A stretch of 64,000 nt of DNA from Clarkia xantiana subsp. parviflora (taxonomy: Eukaryota; Streptophyta; Magnoliopsida; Myrtales; Onagraceae): the NCBI GenBank assembly GCA_036873135.1, contig JAPTYO010000003.1, positions 31,128,763-31,192,762 of the forward strand. Direction: 5' to 3'. Position numbers and translations under genes: made by a program. Below, piece by piece: positions 36,019 to 46,815 of this stretch. Under the pieces are notes generated by a model, which was not told the origin of the DNA, ran no database searches, and saw only the letters and a list, made by a program, of their open reading frames with translations. Within the stretch, counting starts at the first letter, position 1. Each line of letters starts with the position of its first letter.

Positions 36019-36960
36019 TTTGCCCCCGAGTCAAAGTGATGGTTCAAACCTTGTTTCACTCTATTTTAAGATAGGATAAACTTCCAATTTAGGTTCAGAG
36101 CTGACCTCAGAGGTTGATCGATCGTCGACTGGATATTTGAACTTTGATTTCGTCCATCCTTAATTTTCTTGACGAGTATTTCGACATCTGCTGACAGGGT
36201 TAGTGTAACAGAGATATGCATATATAATAGATGCATGTGATCATGTTCATAGATGTCGACATGCATAAAGACGTATTAATCATGGATGTGCTCAACACGT
36301 ACATGACAGTGTGGTGATAACGACGTTCATGATGCAACGATGTTTTGTTAATAACAAAATCACATGATCAATCATACGATAATGAAGGCGTGGATCATGA
36401 CTTAAGATAAACTAGATGATCGTAATTAAATCATATGTATGTAACATGTGAGCATGATTGCATATGACGTGTTAGAAAATGTCGTATGTCGTAATAGAGA
36501 TGTAAACATACTTAGTCAAGATACTAAGGAATTATAGAGAAATATAGAGTAATTTATGACTTATCCAAAAGTGTGATCACTATTAGTGAAAATAGGAGAG
36601 AGAATACCCATTAGTTAAACTTCTATCCTTAATAGTTTTCAAGATTCTCTCATTTCTCGAAAAAGAAGAAACTTTTGGAGTAGCAAATTTGGGGCCAAGC
36701 ACATTTGAAGACTAAGCAATTTAGGGGCAGCCATATAAGGCTCATCACCGGCGGAATTACGGCGAGGAAAGGAGGTGGCCACGGTGCAGCTCACGGCGGC
36801 GCGTGGAGTTCCGGCGGCGCGTGGAGTTCCGGCGGCGCGTGGAGTTCCGGCGGCGGTGGACAGCTTTCCGGGATCGTCTCGTGGTGGCGAGTCCAATTTC
36901 GGGTATGGATGGACCCTTCGAAACTTCGTTCATGCTTAATTCGATCTTGATTGCCTCTTG
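36019..36960 (-). mobile_element. 3' internal remnant of the older Tat-type element
   Basis: The first 60 bases match the order of motifs next to the left LTR of the young element: polypurine tract, then CAAACCTTGTTTCACTCTATT and TAAGATAGGATAAAC against CTTTGTTTAACTCTATTATAAGATAGG. The remainder is non-coding. At 36794-36856 the 21-bp unit containing GCGCGTGGAGTTCCGGCG is repeated three times. No pol sequence remains. Confidence 0.6.
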
Positions 36961-37189
36961 AATTTGGTTAATCTATAATGCACACAAGGTGTTTGTTAAA
37001 ATTCCCAAAAGAGATTAGTTTTCCAAATCGGCCAATATTTTGGCTAAGTGCTGAAAATTTATGAACATGATAGTAAGTAGAAATACTCCCCTCGTGTAGT
37101 CGTGTATAGTAATCATTGTGGACATGTTGCACCATAGCGTAGATAGTGTTCGAACATGCTTGATGTTGATTGTTGATAGTTGATAATTG

Positions 37190-37924
37190 ATCATTGTTAT
37201 CTCCTTCATGATGAAACACTTAGAAAATGTTTCTTGGTAATCGACGCTTGTTACTTGACACGTGTTGTGTGTCATGTGTCGTCTGCTATCATGGTGAAAC
37301 ACTGAGAAAATATTTCTTGATAGTTGATGCTTGCTACTTGACATGTGTCGTCTGTCATGTGTCGTCTGCCACCATGGTGAAACACTTAGAAAATATTTCT
37401 TGATAGTTGACGCTTGCTACTTGACATGTGTCGTCTGTCATGTGTCGTCTGCCACCATGGTGAAATACATAAAAAAATATTTCTTGATTGTTGACACCCG
37501 CTATCTGCCATCATGGAGAAATACTTATAAAATATTTATTGATTGTTGACACCGCTATCTGACATCTGCCATCATGGAGAAATACTTAGAAAATATTTCT
37601 TGATTGTTGAAAGCCGTATCTGACATCTGCCACCATGGAGAAATACTCGGAAAATATTTCTTGATAGTCGACACTTCGTCATATGTCGATTGCTGACATA
37701 GTAGAGCACTTAGAAAATATTTCTTGATAGTCGACACTTTGTCATATGTCGACTGCTGCCATAGTGGAACACTTAGAAAATATTATTTGATAGTCGACAC
37801 CTTGTCATATGTTGACTGCTGACATGGTGAAACACTTAGAAAATATTCATTGATAGTCGACACCTCGTCATATGTCGACTGCTGACATGGTGGAACACTT
37901 AGAAAATATTCATTGATAGTCGAC
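37190..37924. repeat. Tandem array of about eleven diverged units
   Basis: The motif AGAAAATATTTCTTGAT, preceded by a GAAACACTT-like stretch, recurs near 37222, 37305, 37389, 37471, 37529, 37589, 37649, 37712, 37775, 37839 and 37901. Spacing is about 83 bp in the first units and 58-64 bp in the later ones; the longer units hold an extra doubled GACATGTGTCGTCTG. The array probably belongs to the variable 3' region of the older Tat-type element, as tandem arrays do in that group. Confidence 0.85.
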
Positions 37925-38500
37925 TGTTAGCATATGGTGACGTGGTGTCGTAATTGGTAGCCCGTTAATGCTAAGGAAATTACCTAAGTTAATTAGGTAA
38001 TTGTCACATTAGGGTAATTGAGCCAAACCCTAACCCTAATTGACATGGGAGGCCCGAAATTGGGCCTCCCCCTTTAATAGCATGGTTCGGCCGGACCCCT
38101 ATACCACATTGGTTGGAGTGGACTTTTGTCCACTCCACCAATCCTATATATAGGGGACTCACCTAAGGGGCTTACTCATTCATTCATAATAAAGTACCTC
38201 CATTGAGGAACTTGAGAGAAACCCTATCGCCCCTTAGTAGTGATTTTTGGTGCACAACTTAGTCCGAGGTTCTGTCCCCGTTGAAGAATCGATCAGAGGC
38301 TTTGTTGTGGAGCTTATACCGCGTAGGACTTCTTCTCACGAAGAACTTGTACGGGTTCCGACCGGAGGATCAGAACTCCCTCCACAACGTTCTTGGGCAG
38401 GAAAGCTATTGAGATATGCGTACATTATTCCGCTGCGTAATTAGATTACTTACTAGTACACGTTTAGCATTCCGTAGAATTACGTCCCCGTAATCCAACG
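37925..38500 (+). mobile_element. Ty1/copia 5' LTR
   Basis: The 576-bp stretch starts TGTTAGCATATGG and is followed at once by a tRNA-Met primer site. It has a core promoter (CCTATATATAGGG near 38142) and AATAAAG near 38190. No 3' LTR or gag/pol of this element is in the window, so it is a truncated insertion placed at the edge of the tandem array. Confidence 0.8.
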
Positions 38501-38512
38501 TGGTATCAGAGC
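38501..38512 (+). promoter_or_regulatory. tRNA-Met primer binding site of the copia element
   Basis: TGGTATCAGAGC is complementary to the 3' end of plant initiator tRNA-Met, the usual primer of Ty1/copia reverse transcription, and directly abuts the LTR. Confidence 0.85.
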
Positions 38513-39910
38513 ATGGTTAGGAGTTCTTAATTTTTTTATAAACTGATGAATTTTGAAAAATCCGAAATTTTCATGTTCATGAACACCATGAGTAATCCGA
38601 AATTTTTAAGTAAATTTCATGTGTTTGATCGTTAAAAACTTAAAATTTTCAAAATTTACATGTTTTTATAGATCAAAACCGAATTTTATGTTCGAATTTT
38701 AAGATTGATGTTCATGATCTTCAAGAACACCATGAGTTTTTATCAAGAACATCTTTTGGATTCATGATCAAGTTAGGGTTTGATTTTAAAATTTGACAAC
38801 TTTTCCAATTTTCTTGTTAGTGCCGAAAATTCCTAGGGGTGTTTTAGGTAAAAAAATTTAATTTTTCGGCCCCCAAGCAATTAAAATTCGGCACAATCTA
38901 TAATAGATATAGGTTGCCATTTTTAAATTTTATTAATAGGTAACTATATATCTACAAGTTGGAAAATATGGATAGGTTCAAAATATAATATTTTAAAAGA
39001 TATTAACTATCAATATGTATAGTTAAAGATAGAGTTAATATATATTGATAGATTTAGTTGCTATAAAAGATTAAGAAAATATATTGTCTACATATTTTAA
39101 TCCCTAAAAATATATTTGACTATAATAAATAAAATAGCCGCCTAATAGTATAAGGACAAGTTTGGAACAAGAGTAGTGCCTTTAATCGATAGTGGACCAT
39201 TTACTGCACCAGTTACTTTCGAGGCATATTTCACAGTTTAATCATTTTTAAATAATATATTGATTATGTGACTCTGACTTAATATTAAGTGGGATGGTAA
39301 TATTAAATGAGATGGAAGTTGAAGTTGTGCATTGTGGATATTTATTAAACGCTTCGGCATTGGAAATTGCAAAAGCAATTATTGAAAAATAAACAAATAA
39401 ACTAAGATAACCGTGTGGCAGAAAAACTAAGATAACCACCGCAAGGCGCAAACTATTAGGATTTTCAATTGGGTCAAGCTAGCTCGAAGCCCAATTGTAA
39501 GATCCAATACTATTTTTTAAGCCCAGATCCAGTACTATATAGGTTGAGTTAAAAACAAGGCATGGGTAATGGTGGCAAAAAAAAATCTGGTTTCGGCTCA
39601 TTCAATTTAGCCCGGATTGTTTAGTTTAAAACCATTTTCAAAGAAATGTTTCTAACGAGATTCGAACTCAATTGTCCATATTAGTCCAACCGAACTTATA
39701 TTTTTATTTGCTATATATATGTCCGGGCATAATCGCCAAATCCCAACCCAATTTGAGTCTTATTCCGTAATTAATGTTTCGTCATTCTCTAAATGTGAGG
39801 AAATAATTGAATGTCTTAAAAATTAATAGTAATATCATGCATATTATTTTGAGGGGATTTGGAATGTATATCACTATTGATAATTCAATAGAAGTCCTAA
39901 TAAAATTGTA
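38513..39910. other. Copia leader remnant and AT-rich intergenic DNA
   Basis: The first few hundred bases, with repeated GAACACCATGAG phrases, look like the untranslated leader of the copia element. After that there is AT-rich sequence with no supported gene. Confidence 0.4.
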
Positions 39911-40675
39911 CGTAAGACTTAGGAATATAAATAGATATAACACCAGGCCTTACAAAGAATATCAACATAGGCTATTTTTCTTTGGCGCAAATTACATTTT
40001 TTCAGTTGTTGGGTAAACACTATAATTACACTTTATTATGCCGAAAAAAATAATAATGGTTAATTATTAAATTGTTGATTGAAGTTTGGAATAGTCAAAC
40101 AGATTGTTAGATAAAGATTTTTTTAGATGATTTGCTAATTAAGGTTTTATTTGTGTGTAAATTAGTAGTTCTGTCAAATATTTAATCTAATATAAATGAC
40201 GTAGTTTATACATAATTAAAGAAAAATTGAAAAGTTGACTTTGACATTAATATGAAACAGCATATTGAAAGAATTGCATGATTTATAAATAGATATTGTA
40301 TGTAATCGTAAGGCTTAGGAGTATAGATAGATATAACACCAGACCTTACAAAGAATATCAACATAGGTTGTTTTTCCTTGGCCCAAATTACATTTTTTTA
40401 GTTGTTGGGTAAACACCATAATTACACTATTATGCCGAAAAAAATAATAATGTTTAATTATTAAATGTTGATTGAAGTTTAGAATAGTCAAACAGATTGT
40501 TAATTAAAGCTTTTTTAGATGATTTGCTAATTAAGGTTTTGTTTGTGGGTAAATTAGTAGTTCTGTCAAATATTTAATCTAATATAAATGACGTAGTTTA
40601 TATATAATTAAAGAAAAATCGAAAAGTTGACTTTGACATTAATATGAAACAACATATTGAAAGGATTGCACGATT
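39911..40675. repeat. Tandem duplication with a unit of about 396 bp
   Basis: The sequence from CGTAAGACTTAGGAATATA at 39911 repeats from CGTAAGGCTTAGGAGTATA at 40307 and runs in parallel through TATTGAAAGAATTGCATGA near 40279 and TATTGAAAGGATTGCACGA near 40675. Differences are scattered point changes and short gaps. No gene is within. Confidence 0.85.
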
Positions 40676-40856
40676 CATATTTTACACGATTTGATTAAGT
40701 ATTAAAATTAAAAGGTAATATATATTTTTGGCCACAATAAAAAGGTAACATATATTTCATTAATTTTTTTAATAATATATATATATATTTGGCAGAGCTT
40801 TCTGTCACCACGCTTCCTTATTGGTCAAGGGGCGAGATCACCTTTCTTAGCCCGAG

Positions 40857-40915
40857 GTGGTCCCCACTGCCTTGAGAACCCCGAGGTCCCCCACACGAGT
40901 AGGACCCAACACGTG
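40857..40915 (+). promoter_or_regulatory. TCP-site-like and G-box motifs upstream of the TCP gene
   Basis: GTGGTCCCC at 40857-40865 fits the TCP binding consensus GTGGNCCC, with related GGTCCCCCAC and GGACCCAAC stretches just after, and CACGTG (a G-box) at 40910-40915. They lie 130-190 bp before the TCP start codon, so autoregulation is plausible. Binding is inferred only from the motifs. Confidence 0.4.
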
Positions 40916-41047
40916 CCACTATCCACTCTCCTCCACACAAATTCTATGATTCAATCTCAACCGTCCATTTCCCAACATGCTTTTTTCCCACCGCTTAATT
41001 AACAATTCAGTTTCATCTCTGCCTCTTCAAACGGAGTTACGAACGAA

Positions 41048-42130
41048 ATGAGATCGCCGCCGGAGCAAGACATGGACCATGACGACGACGGCTCTGATCT
41101 CAGCACCAGCCTCGGCGACGCGGATAATGATTCCGATCCTCGTTTCCCGGCGACGTCTTCGTTAAAAGAGGAGCTTGATGATTCAGAGCCAACACGCGCG
41201 GCGGTGAGGCCGCCTCTGGGGTTGGTTCCGGTGGGTATGCAGACGGTGCCGGAAACGCCGATGCCTGCGTCTACGGCCGTGGCGAGGCGGTCGTCCACCA
41301 AGGACCGGCATACGAAGGTTGAGGGCCGAGGTCGGAGGATACGGATTCCCGCCGCCTGCGCCGCTCGGATATTCCAGCTAACGCGGGAGCTGGGGCATAA
41401 GTCCGACGGCGAGACGGTCCGGTGGCTGCTCGAGCGAGCGGAGCAGGCCATCATCGAGGCCACCGGCACAGGGACGGTCCCGGCTATTGCAGTCTCGGTG
41501 GGTGGGACCCTTAAAATCCCCACGACTTCTAGCGCGAACGCTGAATCTGGCGCCAACTCGTCCTCCGACGGCTTTAGGAAACGGAAGCGGCCGTGTAACA
41601 GCGAATTCTGCGACGTGCAGGACTCTGCGGCCGCCGTAGCTGCGACGCCGTCCACCGTCATTCAGGTGGGTCCCACGACACCCCCGCAAGGGATGGTACC
41701 TGTTTGGGCAGTAAGCAACGGCGGCATGATGGTCCCCGCAAATGCGTTCTGGATGATCCCGCCGACCGCTGCCGGAGGCGCAGTGGCTCCGTCGCAGCAG
41801 CCGCAGATATGGGCCATTTCACCGACCATGACGCCTGTATTCAGCATGGCCGCGGCTGCTGCCCGGCCCATGTCGTCATACGTTGATGGAAAACCACCGG
41901 TGACGGAGATCCACAGCGGCGCTGCGACTTCGAGCACGGTGGTCGGAGCTAAGGTGGCGAAGACGTCGAAGATGGCACCGAGCGTGAGTAGCTCTGGCGA
42001 AAACAGCAAAGGGACGACACAGATGATGCTTAGGGATTTCTCGTTGGAGATTTACGATAAACAGGAGCTGCAATTCATGGGTTCTTCAACTAACAATCTG
42101 CAAGCTCAATCGCAAGCATCGAAGCCGTGA
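41048..42130 (+). CDS. TCP9: Class I TCP transcription factor (TCP9/TCP19 type)
   Basis: A single intronless frame of 360 residues, as usual for class I TCP genes. The TCP domain covers about residues 84-142: basic part [26 protein letters not shown], then helix-loop-helix with [21 protein letters not shown]. The four-residue gap in the basic part compared with class II marks class I (PCF). After the domain comes the conserved [20 protein letters not shown], a basic RKRKRP signal, Ala/Pro-rich segments, and the C-terminal [17 protein letters not shown] motif shared by TCP9 and TCP19. Such proteins bind GTGGGNCC sites and regulate growth and leaf ageing. The choice between TCP9 and TCP19 is not certain. 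The ATG at 41048 is the first in frame. Confidence 0.93.
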   Translation: MRSPPEQDMDHDDDGSDLSTSLGDADNDSDPRFPATSSLKEELDDSEPTRAAVRPPLGLVPVGMQTVPETPMPASTAVARRSSTKDRHTKVEGRGRRIRIPAACAARIFQLTRELGHKSDGETVRWLLERAEQAIIEATGTGTVPAIAVSVGGTLKIPTTSSANAESGANSSSDGFRKRKRPCNSEFCDVQDSAAAVAATPSTVIQVGPTTPPQGMVPVWAVSNGGMMVPANAFWMIPPTAAGGAVAPSQQPQIWAISPTMTPVFSMAAAAARPMSSYVDGKPPVTEIHSGAATSSTVVGAKVAKTSKMAPSVSSSGENSKGTTQMMLRDFSLEIYDKQELQFMGSSTNNLQAQSQASKP

Positions 42131-42800
42131 CGTAGAAGATGAAGAAGGCGGTGGTGGCGGCGGTAGGAATTCCAGGGATTTAGTTAAAGCCCATAATGAA
42201 GAATAAGGAGACCAGCGAATTAATTAGTGGATTAGGGTTCTTGTTTTTATGTGATTTTTGTTCAAAGTGGACAAATTTGTAATGTCTCCCACAGTGTTGA
42301 TTAATTTCATAGTGGAAAGAAAGAAAAAACTAATTGGATAATGTCTGCTCACTACCAATTATGGCTTTTGTACAATTACAAGCTTTATACAACAAATGAT
42401 GTCCACTTAAATATACAATATACAAACTCTAGCATAATTCGAATAGTATTTTCATTTGAGCGTCTGATTAAATATATTTTGCTGTAGTACTTTTAATTTA
42501 TTTTCGATTCTATTTTGGATACATGTGAAAAGATTTTATGTGGCAAAATTATACTCAGTTGAAATTGATGTAACAATTTGTAATAATAATAAAAGTTCAA
42601 ATAACTAATTTTAAAAAATAAAGTCCGGACAAAGATTTACAAATTGATTAAAGTTCATATAGAAATTTTGCTAATAGCCCTTATATGATTGTAAGTGTTG
42701 CCCTTTATACTCATCACTATCTCCATTTCAGCCATATAATTCCGATTTTTTCCATGACATGATCATTTGAAGCAAGAATCGGTTTAACTTTACTTATAGA
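42131..42800. other. 3' flank of TCP gene and intergenic DNA
   Basis: Probable 3' untranslated region, then AT-rich sequence without a gene. The last 8 bases, CTTATAGA, are a target duplication. Confidence 0.5.
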
Positions 42801-43268
42801 TAGGGTTGTCAACGGGGCGGGTATCGCTTGCCCCGTACCCGCCCCGCGGGTCGAGATGGTCGATCCGTACCCGCCCCACACAGTTCGCGGGGCGGGGCGG
42901 GTCGACCCGCGGGTCACCTATTAGTGGTACATAATATATTATTAGCAATTTAAAGCCTAAATTCTATATTTACCATATACAAATTCAATTTAAAATGTAA
43001 ATCACAAATAATAAATTTAACTTCAAATCCAAATACAAGTCACAAATTCTAATTATTTTAATTATGTATTATATTACTTATATAGTTTTATATAAATACG
43101 TGTAATATATATATATAAATTATCCACATAAGGGGCGGGGCGGGTCAACGGGGCGGGGCGACCCCAAAACCTTACTCTCCCCACGGGTTACAAATCGCGG
43201 GTCAACGGGTCAAAATTGGGGCGGGGCCCCGCGGTTCACGGATTACCCGTGACCCGTTGCCACCCCTG
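42801..43268 (-). mobile_element. hAT-type MITE with exact target duplication
   Basis: A 468-bp element starts TAGGGTTGTCAACGGGGCGG; its right end read on the minus strand is CAGGGGTGGCAACGGGTCAC. An exact 8-bp repeat, CTTATAGA, flanks it (42793-42800 and 43269-43276). It belongs to the same family as 30398-30856 but in opposite orientation, with GC-rich subterminal GACCCGCCCCG units and an AT-rich centre. Confidence 0.9.
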
Positions 43269-43660
43269 CTTATAGAAGCTTCTAATCCATGTCTTTTGGG
43301 TATTGTCTCTCCGAACTACTATCTCCTAAAAAAAATAAAGATACATTGCATATTTGATCAGAATGATTAATACACATCTCATGAGATACTTGTATTTTAA
43401 AAAATACTTTTAAAATACAAGTATCTCACTAATATTTCCCAACAAAACTCTCTCACCTTAAACTTCAATTCTTTGTGAATGGAGTTCTTCAATTAATTGC
43501 TATAAATATCATCCATGAAGATAAACGCCATTGTTCAAATTAAAACTTGAACGGTACACAAGAACTTAACTTTTACCCAACCTATATCTTCTCTTCATTT
43601 GTTACATGTGTTTATTGCCAAATGTGTGTGGCAACAAATACCTCAATCTTGAAAGTTTCA
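43269..43660. other. Intergenic DNA
   Basis: No gene seen. The right part may be the degraded upstream region of the STAY-GREEN fragment. Confidence 0.4.
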
Positions 43661-44350
43661 ATAGCCATTCTACGCAAGCAAAGCCAAAGCAATTGCAACA
43701 ATAAAAAAAACAGAGCAAGTTATTGATCCGAACCAATACCATAAATTGTAATCCACTTTTATCTCTCTAAAAAAAATAGCTAACGAAAAATGAATGTGCT
43801 AGTAGTGGCTACCTTAGAACCATATCGTTACGCAATGTTAGGGCTCTTATACTTACGTTTTGAGATTTTTTTTTTCCGACCAGACTTTGTGATCAATTAG
43901 TGCACACACTGGCCCTGTCAACATAGCACGCTAGCACCACTAGCAGTCTATATAGTTAAGAGGTTCGTCTGTTAATTCAAGTTATACTCGACTCCTCATA
44001 TACCTAATGCAGTATGTGTGGTCCGTTAAGTTCAGTTCTAGTCACTTCTTCATATGCATGATATAGTGTGTGGATCAAGCGAAACCTGATATTTTAATAA
44101 GGTCACCACGAGATGACAGCTCTAAGGAATTTCGAACAAAAAACTTTAAAATCAAACCAAATGGAAATAAACGTTACTTTTAACTACTAAACCACAAATG
44201 CATGTGTTCTTCATCTCAGATTAAATACCCCAATTTTTATATTTATTGTCTTCCATGAAAGCAAGAGCTCCTCCAAAAAAGCAATTCATGGGTTCCTTGG
44301 CTGCCACTCCATTTGGACCATTTCTCCCCTCAAAGATTAAAACCCTCTTT
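43661..44350 (+). pseudogene. Decayed 5' fragment of a STAY-GREEN gene
   Basis: ATGGGTTCCTTGGCTGCCAC at 44288 is identical to the start of the intact STAY-GREEN gene at 61718. The frame goes on as MGSLAATPFGPFLPSKIKTL against MGSLAATPFLPSKLRPSL, then loses similarity and meets stops near 44372. Near 43675-43722 the leader phrase CAAAGCCAAAGCAATTGCAA followed by AACAGAGCAAGT matches the 5' leader of the intact gene near 61588-61620. Between the two matching parts lie about 560 bp of unrelated sequence. Exons 2-4 are absent. I read this as a truncated duplicate interrupted by an insertion. Confidence 0.7.
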
Positions 44351-45140
44351 AATGTACTGTTTCAAACTTTCTGATGATAATCGATTTAGTTTCACACCTA
44401 ATTTTGAAGCAATTTTAAAGGACCCAACATTAAAAATAGTCATGAAAAGAGGATGGCCATGGTTGCTTGTGCATTAAGGATGATGTGTAGTTTAAAATAA
44501 ATTTGTATCAAGTTAATTTTTATAATTTCAGATCGGGAGTCTTTTGTTAAAAACCTTCTAAGACATTCAACAAAGTTTTAACTTTGTTTTTTCATGTGGA
44601 GCACAACTCATTTTTTCACTTGATCTATTCATTATTGTACCTAAAGTTAAGATGAGAAATGTATGATGTGTCTATAAGAGTTAAGATTGGTTTGGTGTGG
44701 AAGTTGTTTCTTCTTAAATGGATTGAGCAAATACTACATTTCATAACCCTTCTCTAACTAATAAGGTTATTATTGAATTAAACTAATTTAGTAACCAAGG
44801 ATATTGGGCCTAAGCAGGCCTTGTATTGTTACATGATCCAAGGACTAAATGGACCCTTCTCAGCTTTACCCTAAAAAAGCACCCTTCTCATATATAATAA
44901 TAAAATAATTGAAAATATTAGATGACTTAATAATAAAATAAAATCAAATAATTGAACACTATATGAAAAATCCTAAAACCTGTTGAGAGCATTTATTTAT
45001 CTACCATTTGACTTTGAGGTTACGAGTTCGAATTCTTCGGTAACTTGATTAAAATTATTTACTTGAGAAAGTATGATTGGTGCTTAACGAGTCGGTCTTT
45101 TAACTATACTAGGTTGTTAGTAGTGTTACGTTGACGAGGC
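44351..45140. other. AT-rich intergenic DNA
   Basis: No supported gene. Confidence 0.5.
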
Positions 45141-45575
45141 GATGTAGCGTTCTGGCGGATAGACGCGCAGAAATCGAAAGTTCAAGGAATATCGAAATCA
45201 GACGCAGCGTTTTGAGGAAAAACCTCGATTTTCTCATATATCTTAAACTGAATGCAAAACGGTCGCTACTATTGTCTTAAATAATGAAAACGGAAATTCT
45301 AACCTTAAGTATTGTCCGAAAATAACGACAAAGCCCAAATAAATCGAAAATTACAAAAAAAAACCTGAAATAACATTAAAAATGCGATTTTGAGCATCAG
45401 AACGATGGAACTTCGGCCGAAAAGCAGCGCAATACACGGCAGAGCCGTGATTTTTTTATTTTATTTTATTTTTATTTATCTAAACGCTGTTTTCGCCCGG
45501 AAAACCACTATTCACGCGCCAAAATCCGATAGTTGAAAATTCGGGACTAGAAATTGCAGAGAATTCTCGAAAATG
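45141..45575 (-). mobile_element. Diverged solo LTR of the compact 57.6-kb element family
   Basis: Read on the minus strand it follows the LTR of 57604-57996: CGGATTTTGGCGCGTG, then TTTTCGGCCGAAGTTCC, TTGTAATTTTCGATTTATTT, CTGCGTCTGATTTCGATATT, TTTCGATTTCTGCGCGTCTA, and an end ACGCTACATC. Several gaps separate these blocks. No partner LTR is nearby. Confidence 0.6.
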
Positions 45576-45904
45576 CGAAGTTAATCGATTCCGCTCGCAT
45601 CACGAGGTCGGTACATACACTGGTTGTTCAAATGTAAGATATATTTATAAATGAACATAAAAGATCGAATATTATGTATCAAGATATGTTTAAAGTCGCT
45701 GTTATTATTCCATACATTTATGTTTACCAGAAAAAAAACCTAAAATTAGGTTATTTTGGCCGAAATTCCAAAAATTAGGTAAAACATGTCATTTAGCAGG
45801 ACTGAATGTCGGTTCATATTAGATGGAGCCATTAAACATAATGCCATGCATAAAAGTCCGGCCGGCTGGCCTCTCTTACCAAAAAAGGGGTCCCCAGTAG
45901 ATTT
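45576..45904. other. Left flank of the young Tat-type element
   Basis: No gene seen. Bases 45900-45904, GATTT, are the left target duplication. Confidence 0.5.
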
Positions 45905-46801
45905 TGTTTCGACCGAGTTATTGCGGACTGTCCGCTGGATAACTGGTCGGGGTCTTCGGGTTATGTGTAAGCTGAATCCGCCTTCTAAGGTCGTGCGCGG
46001 GCTTTAGCTCTGTCTTCCAGGAGATGGTAAGCCTCTCTGAATCTCTAACGGGATGTCCGCCGGCACCTGCAGAAGAGCGTTTACCAAGCAGTCCCCGTGG
46101 AGAGGGGGGGGGTGCTTGGCGTGCTCACTCCGACGCTCAACATCAGTGTTTTTCTAGAGAGAGAAAGAGAGGATTTTTAGAGAGAAGTCAGAGCTTTTCC
46201 GAAGTTTGCCCAAAGTGAATTTGGAATCAGTTGAGAATGTTCACCCCCAAGGTGGCTATTTATAGGCCATCTTGGACCGTAAACCGGTTTTGACCCGGTT
46301 CAATGTGAAAATATGAACCGGGATGCGTAGGTAAGCTTCGGGAAAAGGGGCTCTGACGTGCGTCTCAGGCGGCTATCATAAACGGGACGAGCGCGCCGCT
46401 AAAACAAAGGTCTCGGACACGTAGGAGTTAGTGTAAAAATCGGGTCCCCGTACGTATCCGAGAGAAAATGGGGGGTGTGCGCGACACCCCCCGGGGTGGG
46501 ACTTACCCGGAATTCCGGGTAAGCCTAGGCTTACCCGGACTTCCGGGTAAGCTTTGGCTTACCCGGAGATTCCGGGTAAGCCAAGCTTACCCGGAATTCC
46601 GGGTAAGCTTAGCTTACCCGGAAATTCCGGGTAAGCTGGGGCTTACCCGGAAATTCCGGGTAAGCCCCCCGGGGCACCGGGCAAGTTCGCGACTTGCCCG
46701 GTTTACCCCGGTTAGCTTGAAATCGGGTCTTGCTAAGGGCCTCGTGCGAATGTGAGGTCCGAATAATTAAAACCGAGCCCGGATCACGCGTATGTCCATC
46801 A
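45905..46801 (-). repeat. Left (3') LTR
   Basis: 897 bp, starting TGTTTCGACC and ending TATGTCCATCA. A TATA-like stretch CTATTTATAGGCC lies near 46255. The array at 46501-46665 has six units of a 23-27 bp palindrome whose best copy contains TTACCCGGAATTCCGGGTAA. Confidence 0.93.
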
Positions 46802-46815
46802 CTTGCCCCCGAGTT
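46802..46815 (-). promoter_or_regulatory. Polypurine tract
   Basis: On the minus strand AACTCGGGGGCAAG directly precedes the 3' LTR, the site where plus-strand DNA synthesis starts in this group. The older element has the matching tract at 36019. Confidence 0.75.

Noticed and set aside
37190..37924. Possible CRISPR-like array
   Set aside because: Units are contiguous and diverged without unique spacers, and this is plant nuclear DNA next to an LTR.
40999..41661. 220-codon frame opposite the TCP gene
   Set aside because: GC-rich shadow of the TCP coding sequence; no independent resemblance.
46024..46218. 64-codon frame repeated identically at 56169-56363
   Set aside because: It is duplicated because it lies in both LTRs; no coding evidence.
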